From Winogradskyella marincola (GTDB lineage Bacteria > Bacteroidota > Bacteroidia > Flavobacteriales > Flavobacteriaceae): a stretch of DNA of 64,000 nt. The DNA is taken from contig NZ_JARSBN010000004.1 in the NCBI RefSeq assembly GCF_029624125.1, positions 394,961 through 458,960 on the forward strand, given 5' to 3'. Both the position numbers and the translations under genes were made by a program. This document shows, in pieces, positions 52,818-61,600 of this stretch (its first letter is position 1; every line of letters begins with the position of its first letter). Under the pieces are notes generated by a model. The model did not search any database, was not told where the DNA came from, and saw only the letters and a program-made list of their open reading frames with translations.

Positions 52818-53759
52818 ATGAACAGAAAATTACTTTTATCAGCATTCTTAATGCTTGCAATTTCGTTTGGTTTTTCTCAAACAAAAGAAGAGTTACAAGC
52901 ACAAAAAGCTGAAAAACAAGCTGAGGCAAATAAGTTTCAAGCAGAAGCAAATGCCTTACAGGCTCAGATAGATGCTTTACCTGGCTGGAGAGTAGGTGCT
53001 TTTGGTACTATTGGAGGAAGCCTATCTAACTTTAACAACTGGTATGCGCAAGGCGCACCAAATAACTCTTCTGGTAATATTGGTTTTACTTTTAATGCTT
53101 TTGCCAACAAAATTGAAGACAAGTATTTCTGGAGAAATTCTTTAACTACAAACTTAGCGTGGGTAAAATTAGACAACAAAGACATCGATACTGATAGCGA
53201 TGATTTTGAACCTACTACAGATGTATTTAACTTATCATCTCTTTATGGTCGTAAGTTAAGCGAAAAGTGGGCTGTTTCTGGTTTAATGGAATACAGAACA
53301 ACATTATTAAACAACTTTAACGATCCAGGTTACTTAGACGTTGGTGTTGGTGCTACTTGGACACCATTAGATAATTTAATCGTGGTTATTCACCCATTAA
53401 ACTACAACTTTGTATTTGCTGATAACGATGCTATTTTCGACTCATCTATGGGTGCTAAAATCGTTGCAGATTATACAAGACAAATTGGTGCTATAGCTTT
53501 TAAATCTAACTTCTCTACATTCCAAAGTTACAAGTCTAGCGACTTGTCTAACTGGACGTGGACTAACTCTTTTAGCTACACCTTATGGAAAATGATTGGT
53601 GTTGGTTTCGATTTTGGTTTAAGAAGCAACAAACAAGAAGCGCTTAACTATGCTCTTGGTCAGTTTGACCCAATGGGAACTGCAGACGAACCAACGTTTG
53701 ATAATGTAGACAACGATTTACAAACGTATTACACAATTGGTTTAAGCTATAAGTTCTAA
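52818..53759 (+). CDS. DUF3078 outer-membrane protein
   Basis: A 313-residue exported protein: signal peptide ending FGFSQ, a short coiled coil at ~22-52 (KEELQAQKAEKQAEANKF...), then a barrel-like domain with alternating strands (GWRVGAFGTIGGSLSNFNNW; YFWRNSLTTNLAWVKLDN) ending in the outer-membrane signature YTIGLSYKF with terminal Phe. This is the DUF3078 family of Bacteroidota. Role unknown. It has its own promoter and converges on the penicillin-binding-protein gene, sharing a long bidirectional terminator with it. Confidence 0.88.
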   Translation: MNRKLLLSAFLMLAISFGFSQTKEELQAQKAEKQAEANKFQAEANALQAQIDALPGWRVGAFGTIGGSLSNFNNWYAQGAPNNSSGNIGFTFNAFANKIEDKYFWRNSLTTNLAWVKLDNKDIDTDSDDFEPTTDVFNLSSLYGRKLSEKWAVSGLMEYRTTLLNNFNDPGYLDVGVGATWTPLDNLIVVIHPLNYNFVFADNDAIFDSSMGAKIVADYTRQIGAIAFKSNFSTFQSYKSSDLSNWTWTNSFSYTLWKMIGVGFDFGLRSNKQEALNYALGQFDPMGTADEPTFDNVDNDLQTYYTIGLSYKF

Positions 53760-53773
53760 GACTATTAGTATAT

Positions 53774-53910
53774 AAAAAAAGGTTGTTTAAAAGTAGAAAA
53801 TCTGTCATTCTGAATTTATTTCAGAATCTCATTTAAGTAGATTTTCAAAGTGTTTAGAATCTGAAACGAGTTCAGATTGACAAAACATAACTTTTAAACA
53901 ACCTTTTTTT
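53774..53910. terminator. bidirectional terminator with a repeat in its loop
   Basis: Arms 53774-53794 and 53890-53910 are exact 21-base reverse complements, with A-run and T-run at the ends, as in an intrinsic terminator for both convergent genes (DUF3078 and PBP1A). The loop is ~95 bases instead of a few and holds a palindromic repeat. Whether it still terminates well is not known. Confidence 0.65.
53803..53882. repeat. palindromic repeat, TGTCATTCTGAA family
   Basis: Arms 53803-53829 and 53856-53882 (27 bases each) pair at 22 of 27 positions; they begin TGTCATTCTGAA and end TTCAGATTGACA. This type of sequence is scattered through flavobacterial intergenic DNA. It fills the loop of the terminator at 53774-53910. 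Confidence 0.6.
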
Positions 53911-53913
53911 CTT

Positions 53914-56184
53914 TTAGTCAAACTTTTTCTTTTTATTCTTCCTTTTAAACAAACGCTTAATAAAACCATCACGTTTAGTTGGCTCGCAATCCAAATCGTT
54001 TATCACGTCTTCAGATGGACTTTCAAACTTAGCGTTAGTTATAGACTTATAGTCTGAATCTTTATTGAGTTTTTGATAAAACTTCGCAAAAACTGGTAAT
54101 GCCGAATTTGCACCTTGCCCTATTCCTGTTGATTTAAAACCTATACTATGGTTGTCGTTGCCTACCCAAGTAATGGTTACTAATTTTGGCGTTAAGGCTA
54201 CAAACCAACCGTCTTTATTATTTTGTGTTGTTCCTGTTTTACCTGCAATGTCGTTTCGTAATCCGTAGGTGTTTCGTAATCGTGTCGCTGTACCAGAATT
54301 GACAGTAGATTTCATCATTTGAAGCATTACTTGCCTTGTGTAATCATTGTAAGCTTGTGATTCGGCAACTTCTGGTTCAAAATTAGCGATGACATTTCCA
54401 TTTTTATCTTCAATCTTTGTGATTAAAAATGGTTTTACTGGCTTACTTTTATTGACATAACTCGCATAAGCACCTGTGAGCTCTTTCAAATTAATTTCTG
54501 AAACGCCTAATGCCAAGGAAGGTTTATTAGGTAACTCGTGTGTGATGCCTAATTTTTCAACCTGCTTTATGGTTTTTGGTATGCCAACTTCTTCCAACAC
54601 CTTAACAGCAATGGTATTTACAGAATTACTCAAGGCATTTTCTAAAGTATAATTAATATGAGGATCTTCTTCATCACTACCAGCATTACTTGGTGTCCAA
54701 TCGTCATAATTGGTATACGTCACTTCCCTTAATGAAAAATAAGTACAAGGGTCTAAACCGTTTTCAATAGCTGCAGTATATACAAAAGGTTTAAATGTTG
54801 AACCTACCTGACGCTCACTTTGGGAAACGTGGTCGTACTTAAAGAAACGATAATCAATACCACCAATATACGTCCTAACTGCACCAGTTTTTGGGTCTAT
54901 GGATAACATTCCTGTGTTTAAGAATTTTAGATAATGTTTCAAACTATCTACTACAGAAACGTTTTTGATAGTATCGCCTTTCCAACCGAATAATTCAACA
55001 TTTCGTTTTACGTTTAAAGAATCTTTAATCTGCGCATCAGACAAACCTGCTTCTTTATATTTTTTAACGATTGGCAATTTTTGAATTGCTGCTTTTAAAA
55101 CTTTAGAATTATCATTCCAAGGTGTGTACTTTCCGTAAGAGGCTTCAAAATCACTTTGCAATTTTGTTAAGTGCGATTTCATTGCGTCTTCAGCATATTG
55201 TTGCATTTGGTAGTCTAACGTTGTATGCACAACCAATCCGTCCTTATACAAATCATAGGTTTCGCCATCTGGTGTTTTTAGCGTATCTAATATTTTTGAA
55301 AGCTCTTGTTTAACCGCCTCTCTAAAATAAGGTGCCAACCCTAAATCGTGATTGTAAGATTTGTAACTGAGTTCTAATGTTTCATTACTATAAAACTCTA
55401 AAGAATCTTTTGCCAAATACCCATAATTAACCATTTGGTTGAGCACTACATTTCTTCTGTCTTCACTACGTTGTTGATGCACTCGTGGATTGTAGTAGGT
55501 GTTGGCTTTTAGTGTTCCGACTAAAGTGGCAGCTTCGTTTAGCGATAAGTCTTTTACGGATTTGTCGAAAAACTTTAAAGAAGCACTTTCTATCCCATAA
55601 GTATTATCAGGAAACGGAACCGTGTTTAGGTAAAGCGTTAGAATTTCTTCCTTAGAGTAAATATCTTCAATACGCTTGGCTACAATAGATTCCTTGAACT
55701 TATTGATGAGCATACTAAATAGCGCATAATTTTTTCTGCCATATAAATTCTTTGCCAATTGAAGCGTTATCGTGCTTCCACCACCAGCACTTTTATCTCT
55801 AAGAATTAAATTCTTTACAAACACACGCATAAGACTGATATTATCTACACCATCGTGCTCGTAAAAACGGCTGTCTTCAGTCGCAACTAATGCATCTATT
55901 AAATGCTTCGGAAAATCCTTGAATTCTACAGGTTGCCTATCATAGATGTAATACTTACCAATTAACTTACCGTTGTGGTCTAAAAGTTGGGTGGCTTGCT
56001 CTTGTTTTATGGAACTGAGTTCTTCTGTGGTAGGCAGCTTCCCGAAGAATCCTAAATATATACTGATATAAAGACCAACCAAAAACAGTAAAATGGCACC
56101 TGCACAAACAGAAAGCCATTTTACCCACTTGTTTTTAAAAATCTTTTTTATCCTAATTTTGAATTGGTTGGTGTTTGTTGTCAT
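53914..56184 (-). CDS. class A penicillin-binding protein (transglycosylase/transpeptidase)
   Basis: A 756-residue bifunctional cell-wall enzyme. A basic cytoplasmic head and one membrane helix (~23-45) precede the GT51 domain: catalytic Glu103 in ATEDSRFYEHDGVD and GGSTITLQLAKNLYGRKNYA. The transpeptidase domain has the active serine in STFK (462-465), SNSVNT as SxN and KTGTT at 649-653. The C-terminal tail is highly basic (KRLFKRKNKKKKFD). The set fits PBP1A/1C-like proteins; the symbol is left open. It lies 12 bases after hflX on the minus strand. Confidence 0.93.
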   Translation of the reverse strand: MTTNTNQFKIRIKKIFKNKWVKWLSVCAGAILLFLVGLYISIYLGFFGKLPTTEELSSIKQEQATQLLDHNGKLIGKYYIYDRQPVEFKDFPKHLIDALVATEDSRFYEHDGVDNISLMRVFVKNLILRDKSAGGGSTITLQLAKNLYGRKNYALFSMLINKFKESIVAKRIEDIYSKEEILTLYLNTVPFPDNTYGIESASLKFFDKSVKDLSLNEAATLVGTLKANTYYNPRVHQQRSEDRRNVVLNQMVNYGYLAKDSLEFYSNETLELSYKSYNHDLGLAPYFREAVKQELSKILDTLKTPDGETYDLYKDGLVVHTTLDYQMQQYAEDAMKSHLTKLQSDFEASYGKYTPWNDNSKVLKAAIQKLPIVKKYKEAGLSDAQIKDSLNVKRNVELFGWKGDTIKNVSVVDSLKHYLKFLNTGMLSIDPKTGAVRTYIGGIDYRFFKYDHVSQSERQVGSTFKPFVYTAAIENGLDPCTYFSLREVTYTNYDDWTPSNAGSDEEDPHINYTLENALSNSVNTIAVKVLEEVGIPKTIKQVEKLGITHELPNKPSLALGVSEINLKELTGAYASYVNKSKPVKPFLITKIEDKNGNVIANFEPEVAESQAYNDYTRQVMLQMMKSTVNSGTATRLRNTYGLRNDIAGKTGTTQNNKDGWFVALTPKLVTITWVGNDNHSIGFKSTGIGQGANSALPVFAKFYQKLNKDSDYKSITNAKFESPSEDVINDLDCEPTKRDGFIKRLFKRKNKKKKFD

Positions 56185-56196
56185 CTTGAAGATAAT

Positions 56197-57408
56197 TTAC
56201 TCTATATCTTCAACGTCTGGATATAGAAAATGATTGTATGGAAAACGAGTGACGTGAATTTCTCGTACTTCTTGATAAACGCGTTTTCTAAATTCGTCCA
56301 TATTTTCTTTATTCAATGCCGAAATAAAAAGAGCATTATCGCCAACTCTAGACATCCAGGTTTTTTTCCATTCTTCAATGGTAAAGTTTGCTTTGGTTCG
56401 TTCTTCTAGCAAATCTTCTTCATCAAAAGGTTCTGGTTCGTAAGCATCGATTTTGTTAAACACCATTATAGTTGGCTTGTCTTTGCTTTCAATTTCGTCT
56501 AAAATCTGATTTACCGATTCTATATGTTCTTCAAAATTAGAATGTGAAATATCCACCACGTGCAACAATAAATCGGCTTCCCTAACTTCATCCAAGGTAC
56601 TTTTAAAAGACTCTACCAATTGCGTTGGTAATTTTCTTATGAAACCTACAGTATCACTTACTAAAAATGGCAAGTTGCCAATTACTACTTTTCTTACCGT
56701 TGTGTCTAAGGTTGCAAAGAGTTTATTTTCGGCAAAGACTTCACTTTTACTAATCACATTCATTAATGTAGACTTACCAACATTGGTGTAACCTACTAAA
56801 GCCACACGTACCATCTTGCCTCTGTTGCCTCGTTGCACAGCCATTTGCTTATCAATGGTTTTTATCTTAGCCTTTAGCAATGCAATTTTGTCGCGAACAA
56901 TACGTCTATCTGTTTCTATCTCCGTTTCACCAGGACCACGCATACCAATACCACCTTTTTGTCTTTCAAGGTGTGTCCACATTCCTTTTAGTCGTGGCAA
57001 TAAGTATTCGCATTGCGCCAATTCTACCTGAGTTCGGGCATAACTGGTTTGTGCACGTTGCGCAAAAATGTCTAAGATAAGATTGGTTCTGTCTAAAATT
57101 TTACAATTTAATATTTTACTGATGTTACGTTCTTGAGCTGGCGAAAGCTCATCATCAAATATTACAGTACCAACCTCATTTTCTTTTACAAAGTTCATGA
57201 CTTCTTCCATCTTACCTGTACCTATAAAAGTTTTAGGGTTTGGCTGAGTCATTTTTTGAGTAAATCGTTTTACAACATCACCACCTGCAGTGTAGGTTAA
57301 AAACTCAAGCTCATCTAAATACTCTTTAGACTGTTCTTCATCTTGATCTTGAGTGATAATACCTATAAGTACGACACTTTCTAATTCTATATCTTTTTTC
57401 TCTAGCAT
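56197..57408 (-). CDS. hflX: ribosome-associated GTPase HflX
   Basis: A 403-residue GTPase that splits or rescues stalled ribosomes. The N-terminal HflX domain (TFIGTGKMEEVMNFVKENEV; DDELSPAQERNISKILNCKI; LDRTNLILDIFAQRAQTSYA) is followed by the glycine-rich linker RQKGGIGMRGPGETEIETDR and the G domain: GYTNVGKST at 206-214, DTVGFIRKLP and NKIDAYEP. Length and order are normal. It shares a small minus-strand operon with the PBP gene and has a -7 box close upstream. Confidence 0.95.
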   Translation of the reverse strand: MLEKKDIELESVVLIGIITQDQDEEQSKEYLDELEFLTYTAGGDVVKRFTQKMTQPNPKTFIGTGKMEEVMNFVKENEVGTVIFDDELSPAQERNISKILNCKILDRTNLILDIFAQRAQTSYARTQVELAQCEYLLPRLKGMWTHLERQKGGIGMRGPGETEIETDRRIVRDKIALLKAKIKTIDKQMAVQRGNRGKMVRVALVGYTNVGKSTLMNVISKSEVFAENKLFATLDTTVRKVVIGNLPFLVSDTVGFIRKLPTQLVESFKSTLDEVREADLLLHVVDISHSNFEEHIESVNQILDEIESKDKPTIMVFNKIDAYEPEPFDEEDLLEERTKANFTIEEWKKTWMSRVGDNALFISALNKENMDEFRKRVYQEVREIHVTRFPYNHFLYPDVEDIE

Positions 57409-57423
57409 AAATTAAATAAAGTA

Positions 57424-57431
57424 CAAAGTTA
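57424..57431 (-). promoter_or_regulatory. -7 box for hflX
   Basis: Minus-strand TAACTTTG fits TAnnTTTG, 15 bases upstream of the hflX start. No exact -33 TTG. Confidence 0.4.
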
Positions 57432-57453
57432 AGGAAATGGATTTTCCATCGTA

Positions 57454-57461
57454 TATTTTTG
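57454..57461 (+). promoter_or_regulatory. -7 box for the EEP nuclease gene
   Basis: TATTTTTG fits TAnnTTTG and lies 20 bases before ATG 57482. Because this box is downstream of the longer in-frame ATG at 57437, it supports the shorter start. Confidence 0.4.
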
Positions 57462-57481
57462 AAAAGCTATATTTTTATGAC

Positions 57482-58432
57482 ATGATAGAAAACTCAAAAA
57501 TCTTTACAATAGCTTTTTATAATATCGAAAATTTATTTGATATAGAAAATGATCCTTATACTAATGATGATGATTTTTTACCAACATCTGCTAAACGATG
57601 GACTTATAAACGCTATCAAAATAAATTAAGAAAGTTAGGTTCAGTCATTTCACAAATCGGTGAAAATGAAAGTGGTTCTTCACCTGCAATTGTAGGACTT
57701 GCTGAAGTTGAAAACAACAACGTACTTACAGATTTAATACATAGTGAACATTTAAAAGATCTTGGATATAATTTTGTTCATTTTGATTCCTTAGATGAAA
57801 GAGGTATTGATGTTGCTCTTATATATAAGGAGGAGTTTTTTAACGTTGAAAATTCTGAAACTTTTTCTGTCTATCTTCAAACTGAATTTGGAGACAGAGA
57901 TTATACCAGAGATATTTTGTTGGTACAAGGAAAACTAAATAATGAAGATATTCATATTATAGTTAATCATTGGTCTTCTCGTCGAGAAGGTGAAAAAGAA
58001 ACCGAACACAAAAGACTTGCTGCTGCTAAGGTTGTAAATAATGTTATCTCAAGGTTAAAAAAAGAACAAACTAATGCTAAAATCATTGTAATGGGAGACT
58101 TTAATGATAACCCAGACAATGAAAGTATTAAGTTGTTAGAAAACGAAAGTCAATTATACAACCCTTTTAGTACGCTTTTGTCTTATAACAAAGGCAGCTT
58201 GAATCATGATTTTCAGTGGAATATGTTTGATCAAATTTTAATAAGCGGTAATTTTTTTGACCCTAATGGCATAAAACTAAAATATGTAAAAGCAGAGGTC
58301 TTCAATTCAAAATTTTTAACCCAATACCATGGTAAATTCAAAGGGCAACCATTTAGAACCTACGTAGGTAAAAAATATAAAGGTGGTTATAGCGATCATT
58401 TCCCTGTTTTTGTACAATTCAAAACACCTTAA
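57482..58432 (+). CDS. endonuclease/exonuclease/phosphatase family protein
   Basis: 316 residues from ATG 57482 (MIENSKIFTIAFYNIENLFD). EEP-fold catalytic motifs are in order: FYNIENLFD, GLAEVENNNVL (metal Glu), IVNHWSSRREGE, IVMGDFNDNPDN and the final GGYSDHFPVFVQF with the active His. No secretion signal is seen. The fold covers nucleases and phosphodiesterases acting on DNA, RNA or lipids, so the substrate is open. The longer frame from 57437 would include a likely promoter box and is not preferred. Divergent from hflX. Confidence 0.88.
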   Translation: MIENSKIFTIAFYNIENLFDIENDPYTNDDDFLPTSAKRWTYKRYQNKLRKLGSVISQIGENESGSSPAIVGLAEVENNNVLTDLIHSEHLKDLGYNFVHFDSLDERGIDVALIYKEEFFNVENSETFSVYLQTEFGDRDYTRDILLVQGKLNNEDIHIIVNHWSSRREGEKETEHKRLAAAKVVNNVISRLKKEQTNAKIIVMGDFNDNPDNESIKLLENESQLYNPFSTLLSYNKGSLNHDFQWNMFDQILISGNFFDPNGIKLKYVKAEVFNSKFLTQYHGKFKGQPFRTYVGKKYKGGYSDHFPVFVQFKTP

Positions 58433-58587
58433 ACCATTTATCGATAAATAAAGTATTTCATCTATTATAGTAATGTTAACATTATGTTACTAGGCATTTT
58501 TTATATATTCGGGTGTGCGTAAAAAGTATGAAAACCAACATGCCAATATGCTCCCAAAAGCCTCATAAAAATTAAAAAAAAACAAAT

Positions 58588-58613
58588 CCTTTGTAATCAA
58601 TGTATTACAAAGG
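58588..58613 (+). other. hairpin in the leader of the large secreted protein
   Basis: CCTTTGTAAT / ATTACAAAGG, a perfect 10-base stem with loop CAATGT, 30 bases before ATG 58644. No T-run follows; an A-run precedes it. It could be a 5'-leader stabiliser or control element. The remaining spacer 58433-58643 shows no gene. Confidence 0.5.
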
Positions 58614-58643
58614 GTTAACTAATTTCTAACAAACCGATTAATA

Positions 58644-61600
58644 ATGAAAAAGATTACTCTATTTTTATTTATGTTTTCATTGCTTGCTTTTTCAGGCCTT
58701 GAAGCACAAATAACTACTTTTCCATACACTGAAGACTTTGAGTCTGGTGATGGAGGCTGGGTTGCCGACAATACTGGCAACGGAACTTGGGCCTTAGGAA
58801 CACCTGCTGGTGCTATTATTAATAGTGCTGCATCTGGTGATAATTCTTGGGTTACCAATCTAACTGGTACTTACAACGTTAATGAAGACTCTTGGGTTAC
58901 CAGTCCTGTTTTTGATTTTTCTTCACTATCTGCTCCTTCAATAGAACTAAGCATCTGGTACGATGCTGAATTTAGTTGGGATGGTGCCGTACTTCAATCA
59001 TCTATTGACGGTGGTACTACTTGGGTAAATGTTGGTGCTAACGGTGACTCTAACAATTGGTTCAATGATGGTACAATTGGTGGAAATCCTGGAGGTCAGC
59101 AAGAAGGTTGGTCTGGTACAGGAGCAGGTGGAACCAATGCTTGGGTTACTGCAAGACATGCTTTAACAGGTTTAGCAGGTGAAACTAGCGTAATTTTTAG
59201 AATTGCTTTTGGTTCTGACGGCTCTGTAGTTGATGATGGTTTTGGTTTTGATGATATTAACATTTTTGAAGTTACTTGTCCTGAACCAACTGCACTTACC
59301 GCTTCAAATATTAATTCTAGTGATGCTGTGCTATCTTGGACAGAAAGTGGTTCTTCAAACGATTGGAATATAGAAGTTGTTACATCAGGAACCCCTCCTA
59401 CAGGAACTCCTTCAGAAAGCAATGTATCTAATCCTTACACGGTTTCAGGATTGTCTGCTGTAACATCTTATGACTTTTATGTTCAGTCTAATTGTGGTAG
59501 TGGGTCAAGTAGCTGGGTTGGTCCTTTTACATTTACAACAACTTGCGATGTTTACACACCAGATTACTTAGAGCAATTTGATACTATTATCCCAGATTGT
59601 TGGGACGAAGCCGACAGTGGTGATGCTACTACTGGTCCTGGTGACTTTGGCGCTGGAGCTTGGGGAAATGATGGTTTCCTTAATGACGGGTTTACTGGTG
59701 CTTATAAAATTAACTTATGGCAAGCAAATAAAAGTGATTGGATTTTATCTCCTCAATTTGATTTAACTGGAGGTCCTTTCCAAGTAGAGTTTGACTTTGG
59801 TATTATGCAATTTGGAAGTTCTACCAATGCTGGTACATTAGGCTCTGATGATACTGTACAATTACTTATTACTAATGATGGCGGTACTACATGGACGCCT
59901 TTAGTTACTTACGACAATACTTCTACTGTTCCTGCTACTGGTGCTCATCCTGTAGTTACTCTAGAAGCTTATGCTGGTCAAACAGTACAATTTGGTATCT
60001 TAGGTTCTGAAGGTACAGTTGATGATACTGAAGATAATGATGTATTTGTAGACAACTTTAGAGTAAGAAACATCCCTACTTGTCCTGAGCCAACAGATTT
60101 ATCTGTAGCAAACATTACAGCTGATGGTGCAGAATTATCATGGACAGAAAATGGTAGTGCTGTAGAATATAACATAGAGATTGTAGAAAGCGGAACACCT
60201 CCAACTGGTACACCAACTGCAACAGATGTTGGTAACCCTTATAGTGTTTCTGGTTTAAATCCAGTTACTTCTTATGATTTTTATGTACAAGCTATATGTG
60301 GAACAAGTGACTTAAGTTCTTGGACTGGACCTATTTCATTCGAAACTTTATGTGATGTTTTTGTTCCTGATTATTTACAACAATTTGATACTATTATCCC
60401 AGACTGTTGGGACGAAGCAGATAGTGGAGATGCTACTACAGGTCCTGGTGATCTTGGTGCTGGAGCATGGGCTGCTGATGGTTTCCTAAATGACGGTTTT
60501 ACTGGTGCTTATAAAATTAACTTATGGCAAGCAAGTAAAAGCGATTGGATTTTATCTCCTCAATTTGATTTAACTGGAGGTCCTTTCCAAGTAGAATTTG
60601 ACTTTGGTATTATGCAATTTGGAAGTTCTACCAATGCTGGTACATTAGGTTCTGATGATACTGTACAATTACTTATAACTAATGATGGTGGTGCTACATG
60701 GACTACTTTACTTACTTACGACAACACTTCTGCTGTTCCTGCTACTGGTGCTCATCCTGTAGTTACTTTAGAAGCTTACGTAGGTCAAACAGTACAATTT
60801 GGTATCTTAGCTTCTGAAGGTTCTGTTGATGACACTGAAGATAATGATGTATTTGTAGATAACTTTAGAGTAAGAGGCATTCCTACTTGTCCTGAGCCGA
60901 CAGATTTAACTTCAAACAACTTAAGTTTAACCTCTACAGAGGTAGGCTGGACAGAAACAGGTACTGCAGACACATGGAATATAGAATATGGTCCTGATGG
61001 TTTTGTGCCAGGAACAGGAACTTTAGTTACAGGTGTTACTACAAATCCATTTGCATTAGAAGGATTAACATCTGATACTGATTATGATTTTTATGTGCAA
61101 GCAGAATGTGACCCAACTAACTTAAGTTCATTTTCTGGACCAGGTTCTTTCTACACTGGGTATTGCCAGTCAGAACCTACTAGTAATGATGGTCAAGGTG
61201 TATCTAACGTAACTATAGGTTTTACAGACTTCCCAAGTTTTGGGGACGTTACTTACGAAGATCATACATCTCCAACAGTAAATGTATTCCAAGGTATCGA
61301 TACCAATGTTGCTGTAACTTTTGCAACAGGCTTTACTTATGGTACTAATATTTGGATTGACTTTAATGACAACCTTGTATTTGAAGACACAGAATTAGTT
61401 TTTTCTGGCGAATCTACTAATGCAAACCCAACTACATTAGACGCTTCATTTGTAATGCCATTAACTGCTCCAATAGGTGTGCATAGAATGCGTATTGGTA
61501 CTGCAGATAGTGGTCAAGCAACACCAAACCCTTGCTATAATGGTTCTTGGGGTGTAACGCTAGACTTCACAGTAAATATTCAAGAATTAACATGTACATT

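Noticed and set aside
59096..60973. Antisense open frames at 59096-59422, 59978-60175 and 60785-60973, two of which share near-identical ends.
   Set aside because: They are shadows of the duplicated module on the plus strand; their similarity follows from the 807-bp duplication. They have no signal or domain.
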